Part shown: one piece after another, positions 32,652-40,424 of the stretch
How positions within the stretch are numbered: the stretch's first letter is position 1
Layout: each line of letters opens with the position of its first letter
Assembly (NCBI RefSeq): GCF_900143095.1
Contig: NZ_FRDA01000028.1
Coordinates: 1-40,757 of the forward strand
Reading direction: 5' to 3'
Origin: Pseudomonas asturiensis
GTDB taxonomy: Bacteria; Pseudomonadota; Gammaproteobacteria; Pseudomonadales; Pseudomonadaceae
Length of the DNA stretch: 40,757 nt
The notes under the pieces: model-generated
What the model saw: only the letters and a program-made list of their open reading frames with translations
Told to the model about the DNA's origin: nothing
Database searches by the model: none
Program-made: the position numbers and the translations under genes

Positions 32652-34316
32652 TCAGGCCGACACGGATTCGCTCTGCACCTGCTCGACGTCGATCTGCCCG
32701 GCCTGCATGCGCACCAGTTGGTCGGCGATGTAGAAATACCGGTCGTCGTGGGAGATCACGATGATGGTCTTGCCTTGCTGTTTGAGTTCCGGCAACAGCT
32801 CGGTGTAGAACACGCGCCGGAAGGCCGGGTCCTGGTCGGCAGCCCATTCGTCGAACACCAGCACCTGACGTTCGTCCAGCCATGCGTTGATCAGGGCCAG
32901 ACGCTTGCGCTGCCCGGTGGACAGATCAGTGGTGGTGAAGGCACCGTCGCGAATGCTGACTTTGTGGGCGATGTCCAGACGTTCCAGGTATTTGCCGGCG
33001 TCTTGCGGCAGGCTTGCCTGGCCCGGCAGCGGTTCGTCGAACAGGTAATAGTCGGCAAAGATCGTGGTGAACAGCTGGCGATAGTCGTCCAGGTTTTCCG
33101 GGGTGACGGCGTCGCCGTTGAGGCGTATTTCGCCCTGTTGCGGCGTGTACAGGCCCAGCAGCAGCTTGATCAGCGTGGTCTTGCCGCAGCCGTTCTCGCC
33201 AACGATGAACACAATGTCGCCCTGTTTGACGCTCAGGTTGATCGGGCCGAGGTGAAACGCGTCGCTGCCCTCGACGCGGGGATAGTCGTAACGCAGTTGA
33301 TGCAGTTCCAGGGTCTTGAGGTTGGCCAGCGCATTGGGGCGGTCGCTGACCAGCAGGTGCGGCTCGGGATTGGAGAATTTCCACGACAGTTCGGCAATGC
33401 GCCGCAGGGCGATCTGGGCGCGGCTGATGGCGGGCAAGGCGTTCACCAGGCGCTCCAGCGGGCCTTTCATGTACAGCATCACCAGCACAAAGCCGCCCAG
33501 TACGGTCTTTTCGGTGGTCGGCCACAGGGCCTGAAAGGCGATGGCCATGCCGATCACGGCAAAGAACAGCATCGAACCGAAGGTCTCGGCGCTGACGAAG
33601 ATGTTCGCGGCGCGGATGTTGGACCGGCAGATCTGTTCGGTGGCAGCGTGGATCTTTTCGTCGAGCATGTGCTGACGACGCTTGCGCTGAATGCGCAGTT
33701 CCTTGGCGCCTGCCGACAATGCCTGATAGTGCTTCTGCAGTTCGTCTTCGCCATTGCGTGCCGCCAGAATGCTGCGCATGCCGAACCTGTGCGCCACGAA
33801 TTGCGCGCCGGTTCCCAGGATCACGGTCAGCACCGTCAGGCCCAGAATCTGCCAGGACAACAACGCCAGATAGGTCAGGCAGCCGAGGGTCACCGTGAAG
33901 GCAATCACCATCGGCGCCACCGACAGGGCGAACGTGCTGATGGTATTTACGTCGTTGAGCAGCACCGGGATCAACCGATGCGAGCGATAGCGCTCCAGTT
34001 GCTCGATGGGGGCGACCAGCACCTTGGCGGCCAGCTCGCGGCGCAGGTTGGCAACCACTCGCTGGCCCACGTAGTTGGTCGACAGGTTGGACAGCGTCGA
34101 ACACGCCAGCGTCAGCACGCACAGCCCGGCAAACAGCAGCGCGGTCTGGGTGTCGGGTCCGCCCGGCAGGTTCATCGCGTTATTGATCGTGGCCAGCAGC
34201 GCCGTCACGCTCAGGCCACTGACGATCCCCAGCACCGTTGACAGCGCCACCAGCCACCAGAAGGGTTTGAGGATTCTCAGGGTTTCCCCGACGAGGCTTT
34301 GGGTTTTGAGGGTCAT
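32652..34316 (-). CDS. pvdE: PvdE, ABC exporter of the pyoverdine precursor
   Basis: Inner-membrane half-transporter of 554 residues with fused membrane and ATPase domains, close to the usual PvdE length. Membrane segments are visible at about 15-45, 57-75, 130-170 and 243-285. The nucleotide-binding domain has Walker A GENGCGKT (373-380), signature LSTGQ (465-469), Walker B ending VLVFDE (485-490) and the switch histidine H523. In fluorescent pseudomonads PvdE moves acylated ferribactin from the cytoplasm to the periplasm, where PvdP, PvdM, PvdN and PvdO act. The gene begins 62 bases after pvdO in the same direction and is followed by a strong terminator, so it looks like the last gene of pvdMNOE. 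A GCGGCC/GGCCGC hairpin in the pvdO-pvdE gap lacks a T-run and is not a convincing terminator. Confidence 0.93.
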   Translation of the reverse strand: MTLKTQSLVGETLRILKPFWWLVALSTVLGIVSGLSVTALLATINNAMNLPGGPDTQTALLFAGLCVLTLACSTLSNLSTNYVGQRVVANLRRELAAKVLVAPIEQLERYRSHRLIPVLLNDVNTISTFALSVAPMVIAFTVTLGCLTYLALLSWQILGLTVLTVILGTGAQFVAHRFGMRSILAARNGEDELQKHYQALSAGAKELRIQRKRRQHMLDEKIHAATEQICRSNIRAANIFVSAETFGSMLFFAVIGMAIAFQALWPTTEKTVLGGFVLVMLYMKGPLERLVNALPAISRAQIALRRIAELSWKFSNPEPHLLVSDRPNALANLKTLELHQLRYDYPRVEGSDAFHLGPINLSVKQGDIVFIVGENGCGKTTLIKLLLGLYTPQQGEIRLNGDAVTPENLDDYRQLFTTIFADYYLFDEPLPGQASLPQDAGKYLERLDIAHKVSIRDGAFTTTDLSTGQRKRLALINAWLDERQVLVFDEWAADQDPAFRRVFYTELLPELKQQGKTIIVISHDDRYFYIADQLVRMQAGQIDVEQVQSESVSA

Positions 34317-34378
34317 GATGGTTCTCGTGAGTGTCCGTGATTGCGGCCCTCGTGAAGGCCGCAGGGTCGATCGATCGG

Positions 34379-35239
34379 TCAGAGGTCGCGCATGACCCGA
34401 AAGCCCAGCCAGTCGCCACGTACATCCGGCTGGCGGCTGTTACGATTGCCCGAGCGGGAGAAGATCGGCGCTTCGGTCCAGTCATTGCCGCGGATCATCT
34501 TCCAGGTGCAATCGCCTGCCAGCCAGGCACTGCCGTCGGTGGGCGCGCCGTTGTAGTTGCTGGTCTCGCAATCGGCGGTCCACTCGTACACGTTGCCGTG
34601 GGCGTCGTAGATGCCGAAGTCGTTCGGGCTGTAGCTGCCGGCCGGAGCGGTGTAGCTGAAGCCGTCTTCCGGGCCGTAGGTATTGGCGTGTTTGGCGATG
34701 CCGTAGGGCTTGCCTTCATCCATCGGGAACGGGAATGAGCCCTTGCTGCCACCGCGTGCGGCGTATTCACGGGCCGCTTCGCTGACCATGCGGTACGACT
34801 TGCCGGTCTTCTTCGACAGCCAGGCGACGTAGGCCTTGGCTTCGTTCCAGTCCATGCACACCGCAGGCTGACGAGGCCCCAGCGGATAGCGTGGCTTGCC
34901 AGCCTTGCACTCGCGTCCGGGCCGGGTGTCGCCGTCCGGCATTTTGTAGCCGGAGCTTTTGATGTAGGCGTCCCACTCACCGCTCAAGACCTGAAAGCGG
35001 CTGATGGCGAACGGCTTGGCGAAGGTCACATCGTGCAGCGGGCCTTCATCCGGCTGACGACCCATTTCCTCTTCCGGTGCGCCCATGGTGAAGGTGCCCG
35101 CGGGCAGTACGACCATCTCCGGGCAGTCCTTGCAGTCCTTGAAAACCTTGCCGGGCTCGGCTGTGGCGGCTTGGGCCGTAGCGCTCAAAGACAGGCCAAG
35201 CAGCGAGGTCAGGGACAGGGTGAACAGCATCTTTTTCAT
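34379..35239 (-). CDS. pvdO: PvdO, periplasmic FGE-fold protein of pyoverdine maturation
   Basis: Exported protein of 286 residues with the formylglycine-generating-enzyme (sulfatase-modifying factor) fold. The start at 35239 (MKKMLFTLSLTS) is preceded by TTGAGG at six bases and gives a clean signal peptide cleaved near AQA; the open frame runs 13 codons further without a site. Family marks include MVVLPAGTFTMGAP, SEAAREYAARGG, NVYEWTADC and the C-terminal LGFRVMRDL. The Cys pair used by true formylglycine-generating enzymes is absent: the matching stretch reads RGNDWTEAPIFSRSGNRN. In P. fluorescens PvdO is reported to be needed for oxidation of dihydropyoverdine to pyoverdine. It follows pvdN by 55 bases. 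Confidence 0.93.
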   Translation of the reverse strand: MKKMLFTLSLTSLLGLSLSATAQAATAEPGKVFKDCKDCPEMVVLPAGTFTMGAPEEEMGRQPDEGPLHDVTFAKPFAISRFQVLSGEWDAYIKSSGYKMPDGDTRPGRECKAGKPRYPLGPRQPAVCMDWNEAKAYVAWLSKKTGKSYRMVSEAAREYAARGGSKGSFPFPMDEGKPYGIAKHANTYGPEDGFSYTAPAGSYSPNDFGIYDAHGNVYEWTADCETSNYNGAPTDGSAWLAGDCTWKMIRGNDWTEAPIFSRSGNRNSRQPDVRGDWLGFRVMRDL

Positions 35240-35294
35240 GACGGGCCTCAATGGCAAAACGGAAAGCAGGTGAAGCAAAGCGGGTGTGCAGGCG

Positions 35295-36575
35295 TCAGGT
35301 GCGCTGGCTGAGCAGGGCCATGAACCGGTCGATTTCAGCTTCGCTGTTCAACAGGCCCGGCGCGGTGCGCACCACCGGGCCGACATCGCGGCTTACCGCA
35401 TCGACTACCATGCGGTTCTTCATCAGCCAGGCAGCCACTTCGTCGCTGGCCTGGTCCTTGATCCTGAAAAAGCTGAAGCCCGCCGACAGGGCAGGGTTCA
35501 TCGGTGTGACCAGCTCGACGTTACGCTGCGCCTGCAGGCGCTCCTTGAGGCAGGTGTTGAGCTGATGGATGCGTGCCTGAACATCGGCTTTGCCCAGTTG
35601 CAAGTGCAATTCGAACGCCTTGTTCAATGCCCAGCGATGCTCGAACGAGTGATAGCCGCCCGGCGTCATGGTGGTGGCGAAGTTGGTCGCTTCGGAAAAG
35701 GTCGGAATCGTCGGCGTGAGGTCGGTCATCTGTTCCGAACGGGCGCAGACGATCCCCGTACCGCGTGGGCCGAATATCCATTTGTGCGTACCGGCCACGA
35801 AGTAGTCGCATTTCATGTCCGGGAAATCCAGGTTCTCGACGCCAAAACCGTGGACTCCGTCGACCACATAAATAATGCGGTCCCCGGCGTCGCGGTTGCG
35901 GTTGTGTTCTTCCACCAGATCACCGATGGCGCCGATCGGCAGCTTCACGCCGCTGCCCGACTGCACCCAGGTCATGCCCAGCACGCGGGTGTCGGGTTTG
36001 ATGCTGCGGGCAATCGAGGCGATGATTTCGTCGGCCGACACCTGCGCCGGATCCTTGAACAGACGAATCCTGCGCACCCGTGTGCCGTCACGCTGCTGGC
36101 GGAAATTGAGGATGCTACGGGCGCAGGAATGTTCGTGTTCGGTGGTGAGGATTTCCTGATCCGGGCGTACGTGCAGGCCGCCATAGATGATCGCCAGCCC
36201 TTCGGTGGTGCTGCCGGTCAGCGCAATCTGGCCAGGTTTGGCGTTCAGGTACTTGCCGGCCCAGACACGCACTTCATGCTCGCGCAGCTCGGTTTCCTGC
36301 AGGTCCCAATCCATTGCCAGACCGGGGTTGCGGTCGATGTGAGCGCGGTGCTGTTCAATGGCTTCGCGCACCGGCCTTGGGTGCGAGGTCACCAGAAAGT
36401 TTGAGAGGTGGATGTAGTCAGGGTCTTGATTGAACAACTGCTTCAACGCGGTCCACTTGTCTGCTGCCACGGGGTCTGGTGTGGCGGCCACAGCAGGCGC
36501 GATCAGGCTCGATCCGAGCGGCAGGGCGGCGGCCAGCAGTCCGGCCTGTTTGAGGAACGTTCTGCGATCAGTCAT
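35295..36575 (-). CDS. pvdN: PvdN, Tat-exported PLP-dependent enzyme
   Basis: Periplasmic pyridoxal-phosphate enzyme of 426 residues with an aminotransferase class V (cysteine-desulfurase-like) fold. The N-terminus MTDRRTFLKQAGLLAAALPL is a twin-arginine signal (RRTFLK), cleaved near 31 (PAVAA). The PLP lysine is K265 in AGTHKWIFGPRG, with D239 and H242 in VVDGVHGFG as likely cofactor contacts. PvdN is known to convert the glutamate attached to the chromophore into the succinamide form after export. Its ATG overlaps the pvdM stop by four bases (36572-36575), so the two are translationally coupled. Confidence 0.94.
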   Translation of the reverse strand: MTDRRTFLKQAGLLAAALPLGSSLIAPAVAATPDPVAADKWTALKQLFNQDPDYIHLSNFLVTSHPRPVREAIEQHRAHIDRNPGLAMDWDLQETELREHEVRVWAGKYLNAKPGQIALTGSTTEGLAIIYGGLHVRPDQEILTTEHEHSCARSILNFRQQRDGTRVRRIRLFKDPAQVSADEIIASIARSIKPDTRVLGMTWVQSGSGVKLPIGAIGDLVEEHNRNRDAGDRIIYVVDGVHGFGVENLDFPDMKCDYFVAGTHKWIFGPRGTGIVCARSEQMTDLTPTIPTFSEATNFATTMTPGGYHSFEHRWALNKAFELHLQLGKADVQARIHQLNTCLKERLQAQRNVELVTPMNPALSAGFSFFRIKDQASDEVAAWLMKNRMVVDAVSRDVGPVVRTAPGLLNSEAEIDRFMALLSQRT

Positions 36576-37915
36576 GGCTGGGCCACCGGTTTTGCCGAGG
36601 CCTGCACCTGTTCCCAGACACGCAGGAAGTTGCCGCCCCAGAGCTTGGCAATGTCCGCCTCGGCGTAACCGCGCTCGATCAATTCAGCCGTCACGTTGCG
36701 GATCTCGCTGACATCGTTGAAGCCTTTCACGCCGCCGCCGTCGTTGAAATCGGAACTGATACCGACGTGGTCAATGCCGATCTTCTTCACGGTGTAGTCG
36801 ATGGCGTTGACGAAGTCTTTGACCGTGGCCTTGGGCTCTTCCTCAAGAATCGCGTACAGCTTGCTGGCGTAGGCACCGAAGCGTTGTTCCGGCCAGACGG
36901 TGATGATCGCGTCGCCGGGCATCAGCGCCATCGCCAGGTTCGGCAGCGGCGGCAGGTCGAATTCCTTGCGCAGCGCATTGAGCTTGTCCTGGGTCGGCTG
37001 GCTCAAGGGCTTGAGGTAAGCAGGGAAGGCCACCACCTGCACCACACCGCCGCTTTGCTTGATCAACTGCATTTCTTCATCGCTGAGGTTGCGCGGGATG
37101 TCCACCAGCGCGCGCGGTGCCGAGTGCGAAGCGACCATCGGCGTGCGACTCAACTGGCTGACCTGTTCCAGCGCCTTGCTCGACATCTGCGATACGTCGA
37201 TGATCACGCCCAGATCGTTGAGCCGCTGTACGGCCTGCTTGCCGATCCCGGACAGACCGCCCAGTGCATCCGGCGTGTCGTTCAGGAACGGCAGAGGACG
37301 CGACGAGTCGGCCCAGCTGTTATTGCCGACATAGCTGAAGCCGAACATGCGCATGCCTCGTGCGGTCCAGCGGTCCAGCGCATCGAGGTCGTTGCCCAGC
37401 GGGTAGGCGTTGAGCATGCTGATGAAGATTGCGAACTTGCCTTCGCCGTGCAGCCGGCGCATGTCGTCCGGGGTATAGGCGATGCCGACCTGATTCGGGA
37501 AGTCGCGGACCATGCCGGTGATGATCTTGTAGCGCACTTCCTGCTGCTTACGCGCTTCATCGACAAAGCCGGGTGTGGGGCGATGCGGAGCGTTGGCGCC
37601 ATTCCAGATTTCCGGCCAGCCGAACACCGTCAAGGCTGCACCGGAGAGTCGGCCGCGTGCGGTCTTCACCAGGTCGAATTGCCCGGAACCGTCCTTGTCG
37701 GCTTCGTTGCGCTCGCTGCCGAACTTCATCGGCACGGTGATGTGGCTGTCGAAGGAAATGATCCGTTCCTGCAAGTCTTCGGCCTGCTTCATGATCTTGA
37801 TCGGATAACCCGCTGGCGACCCGTAATGCCAGGCCAGATAGCCCGCGCCTGCACTGATGGCCAGGGCCAGGGGCAGGCCGATGAAGAGAGCCTTTTTCCA
37901 ACGCGGTTTTGTCAT
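36572..37915 (-). CDS. pvdM: PvdM, membrane-anchored dipeptidase-like maturation protein
   Basis: Protein of 447 residues with an uncleaved-looking N-terminal membrane segment (about 8-28, ALFIGLPLALAISAGAGYLA) and a periplasmic renal-dipeptidase-like domain. Set against renal dipeptidase, three metal ligands are kept (H58 in DSHITVP, H264 in SHSAPRAL, D389 in GISSDF) while three are replaced (T60 for Asp, L168 for Glu, Q243 for His). Peptidase activity is therefore doubtful. PvdM is reported to be needed for ferribactin oxidation by PvdP, which fits a binding or assisting role. It is the first gene of the operon, 74 bases downstream of a PvdS box. Confidence 0.93.
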   Translation of the reverse strand: MTKPRWKKALFIGLPLALAISAGAGYLAWHYGSPAGYPIKIMKQAEDLQERIISFDSHITVPMKFGSERNEADKDGSGQFDLVKTARGRLSGAALTVFGWPEIWNGANAPHRPTPGFVDEARKQQEVRYKIITGMVRDFPNQVGIAYTPDDMRRLHGEGKFAIFISMLNAYPLGNDLDALDRWTARGMRMFGFSYVGNNSWADSSRPLPFLNDTPDALGGLSGIGKQAVQRLNDLGVIIDVSQMSSKALEQVSQLSRTPMVASHSAPRALVDIPRNLSDEEMQLIKQSGGVVQVVAFPAYLKPLSQPTQDKLNALRKEFDLPPLPNLAMALMPGDAIITVWPEQRFGAYASKLYAILEEEPKATVKDFVNAIDYTVKKIGIDHVGISSDFNDGGGVKGFNDVSEIRNVTAELIERGYAEADIAKLWGGNFLRVWEQVQASAKPVAQP

Positions 37916-37988
37916 TGCCGTCTCGTTCAGGTGATCGGTGCAGGCCTGCCTTGCCTGTGGGCATCAGGGCCGTTGCTATGTGGGGAGA

Positions 37989-38012
37989 ACGAGCGGATGG
38001 CGGAAAAATTTA
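37989..38012 (-). promoter_or_regulatory. PvdS iron-starvation box for pvdMNOE
   Basis: On the minus strand CTAAAT (TAAAT 38012-38008) is followed after exactly 16 bases by CGTT (CGT 37991-37989). The box ends 74 bases before the pvdM start. Confidence 0.85.
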
Positions 38013-38070
38013 GCGTCGGTTCAGCCTGGCAGGGCGCGCATTATTTTTCTCAACTGCGCTTTCGTACTGA

Positions 38071-38361
38071 TTGTGCCCATCGCTTCGCGTGGGCATTCAG
38101 CCCGTGACGCGCCGCGTCACAAATGGCACAGACAGTGGACTCAGTGAGCCGCGCGCTCGACTCTCATCACCTTTTCGCCCCTCGGCGACCTACTTTGACG
38201 GGGCAAAGTAGGCAAACCCCTAAGCTCCGGTTCCGGCCCCGGCTTCGCCGGGGTTCCTTCGTCCTGACACTGATTCGGGGGTCGCCGCAAATGGGCCATC
38301 CATGGCCCAGTGCGGCTCAGCCGGCATCCCTGCCGGCTGACCCCCGAATCAGCGCCAGGAC
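38071..38361. repeat. Composite palindromic intergenic element
   Basis: A run of hairpins fills the middle of the pvdM-pvdP gap. Arms: TGCCCA/TGGGCA (38074-38095); GTGACGCG/CGCGTCAC (38104-38120); CCTACTTTG/CAAAGTAGG (38189-38212); CCCCGG/CCGGGG (38237-38253); and a 23-bp arm pair (38261-38283 with 38339-38361, three mismatches) that encloses GGGCCAT/ATGGCCC and CAGCCGGCA/TGCCGGCTG. No protein-coding frame is convincing. The CCTACTTTG hairpin resembles dispersed intergenic repeats I associate with Pseudomonas genomes. Confidence 0.7.
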
Positions 38362-38508
38362 TCAGCCTTCACCCACGTCGCAATCGATGGTGTTCTCACT
38401 ATCGCGTCAGAAAAGCGCTTCAGTGCTGCTGCTTTTTGGAGAGTCAGATGACTTTTGTCTCGCGATGAGGGCCACGTAGAGCGATCAGTGTAAAGACGAG
38501 CCGCTCAG

Positions 38509-38532
38509 TAAATTTATGCCCAGGCTTTACGT
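38509..38532 (+). promoter_or_regulatory. PvdS iron-starvation box for pvdP
   Basis: TAAAT at 38509-38513 and CGTT from 38530 are separated by exactly 16 bases. The box ends 45 bases upstream of the pvdP ATG. Confidence 0.85.
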
Positions 38533-38577
38533 TCTAGCTGGATAACCGGTGTCTCGGGGGCTGTAGCAGGTAGGGTG

Positions 38578-40212
38578 ATGACGATTTCTCGACGAGGGTT
38601 CATGGCAGGTCTGGCGCTGACCGGCGCGGCAGTACCGGCTGCTTGGTACGCGCATCGGGAATTCACCCGTGTCGAGGAGCCCGTCACTCCCGGCGAGGCC
38701 TCCGCAGGGCCGGCCGACACCGCGACTCAGCGTCTGGCCGACAAGCTGCGGGGCGTGTGGACGCTGCGCTTCGAAGGCCGCGATGCGGGCTTGCCGGGTG
38801 CGCCGCTGCAGGGCCTGGAAATGTTCCTCGACATCGCCCCGCGCGGTCGCGGTCTGCGTGGCTACATCGACACCGCGGACAACCTGCGCGGCGAGGCACC
38901 GCCGCGCTTTCGGGTCATTGGCGATCTGCAACCGGCCAACGCCGCCAAACTGTATCTGCGGGTCATGGACGGTCACGTGGGCAATGACCCCCACAGCGAC
39001 ACGCCGCATTATGAATTCAGTCTGATCCTCGATGAGGTCTGGGGTGCGTTCGGCAACGCGGGCAGCGGTACGTTGAGTGGCCGTATCGAACGCCTCGACC
39101 GACCGCTGGCGTTGCCGGAGCTGGAAAACCGGGTGATCGCCATCAAACAACTGTTCCCCGAGGCGCGGGAGCGCGTCAGCCTGACGCCTGAGTTTCATGC
39201 CTGGCTGATTTCCAGGGAACATCGTCTGTTTCATCAGCTCTGGCATGCGTCCCGCGACAAGTGGCACAAGCTGCCCCGCGACAAGCAGGAAGCCCTGCGC
39301 GGGATCGGCTGGCAGCCGGGGCCGCGGGACAAGGAGCGTGATGCTCGCGGACCGCACAAGGATCGCAACGGCTCGGGTGTGGATTTCTTTTACATGCACC
39401 GGCACATGCTGATTCAGGCACGGCGCATTCAGGATCTGCCGTCGTGGCCACGCTTTCCGATGCCGCAGCCGGAACTTGAACGTGACCGCCTGGGCTTCGC
39501 TCGCTACTTCGACAATCACGACGGCTGTTCACTGCCGCCAAACTGGCTGGCTCCCGGCGATGAGGAATACACCCAACTGGTCAGCGACATCAAAAGCCCC
39601 GAGACCTACCACACGCATTTTCAGGTCTGGGAATCCCAGTACCGTGATCCACGCTTTCTGTCGACCTTGACGCTGGGGCAGTTCGGTTCGCAGGTCGAAC
39701 TGGAGCTGCACGACTGGCTGCACATGCGCTGGGCCTCGGTGGCCCGCGACCCGGCCAACGGCCAGCCGGTGCCGATGGCGCGACGTTCGGATGACTTTGC
39801 CGAGCGCTGGTTCGGTCCGGAAAACGACTTTCTCGCCGACCCGTTCTCATCCCATGTGAACCCGGTGTTCTGGATGTTTCATGGCTGGATCGACGACCGT
39901 ATCGACGACTGGTTCAGGGCGCACGAGCGCTTTCATCCGGGCGAGGTGAAGCGCCTTGAGGTCGACGGCGTTCCCTGGTTCGCGCCGGGACGCTGGGTTG
40001 AAGTCAGTGATCCATGGCTCGGTCCTGAGACCCACGGCTGCAGTACCACACCCGGCCTGCAGGCGGGGACGTCGATGGAGATGGACCCGGAAGTCATGAA
40101 GCTGGCGCTGCGCATCACCTTCGCGGCCGACGACAAACTCGGCGACCTGGTCCGCCGCGTGCCACGTCGGCCATGGTATGCGCGCAATCTGTTGCCGGAG
40201 AAGTGGTTTTAA
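38578..40212 (+). CDS. pvdP: PvdP, periplasmic tyrosinase oxidising ferribactin
   Basis: Copper tyrosinase of 544 residues that oxidises and cyclises the D-Tyr/Dab part of ferribactin in the periplasm to form the chromophore. I start at ATG 38578, seven bases after an AGG; GTG at 38575 is also possible. The N-terminus has a twin-arginine signal (SRRGFMAGLALTGAAVPA). Histidine-rich motifs that can bind the two coppers are FYMHRHM (H275, H277), NHDG (H315), HTHF (H346, H348), LHDWLHM (H379, H383) and NPVFWMFHGW (H436), numbered from the GTG. Near the C-terminus PWYARN contains Y535, at the place of the active-site placeholder tyrosine described for P. aeruginosa PvdP. It is divergent from pvdMNOE and has its own PvdS box. 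Confidence 0.94.
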   Translation: MTISRRGFMAGLALTGAAVPAAWYAHREFTRVEEPVTPGEASAGPADTATQRLADKLRGVWTLRFEGRDAGLPGAPLQGLEMFLDIAPRGRGLRGYIDTADNLRGEAPPRFRVIGDLQPANAAKLYLRVMDGHVGNDPHSDTPHYEFSLILDEVWGAFGNAGSGTLSGRIERLDRPLALPELENRVIAIKQLFPEARERVSLTPEFHAWLISREHRLFHQLWHASRDKWHKLPRDKQEALRGIGWQPGPRDKERDARGPHKDRNGSGVDFFYMHRHMLIQARRIQDLPSWPRFPMPQPELERDRLGFARYFDNHDGCSLPPNWLAPGDEEYTQLVSDIKSPETYHTHFQVWESQYRDPRFLSTLTLGQFGSQVELELHDWLHMRWASVARDPANGQPVPMARRSDDFAERWFGPENDFLADPFSSHVNPVFWMFHGWIDDRIDDWFRAHERFHPGEVKRLEVDGVPWFAPGRWVEVSDPWLGPETHGCSTTPGLQAGTSMEMDPEVMKLALRITFAADDKLGDLVRRVPRRPWYARNLLPEKWF

Positions 40213-40249
40213 GCGGATATACGCATAGCGGGTCTAATGACCCAGGTCT

Positions 40250-40332
40250 GTGGGAGGCGGCTCGTCGGCGCTGCTGTTTCCAATGCCTGTCAGTGACTGG
40301 ATTGACGCCATCGCCGACGAGCTACTGCTCAC
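40250..40332. repeat. REP inverted pair, diverged
   Basis: A diverged REP (GTGGGAGGCGGCTCGTCGG, from 40250) faces a partner at about 40310-40332 (ATCGCCGACGAG). It begins 37 bases after the pvdP stop. Confidence 0.75.
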
Positions 40333-40339
40333 TGTTCGA

Positions 40340-40424
40340 GTGGGAGCGAGCTTGCTCGCGAATGGGCACTCGAATTCAATAAAGGTGCAGTGCTCCAGCC
40401 GTAGCCTTCGCGAGCAAGCTCGCT
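40340..40424. repeat. REP inverted pair with its right arm cut short
   Basis: The left REP (40340-40362, GTGGGAGCGAGCTTGCTCG) is complete. The right arm TTCGCGAGCAAGCTCGCT (40407-40424) stops before the expected CCCAC and runs into TGTATGG. The break coincides with the likely left end of the IS110-family element. Confidence 0.8.
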
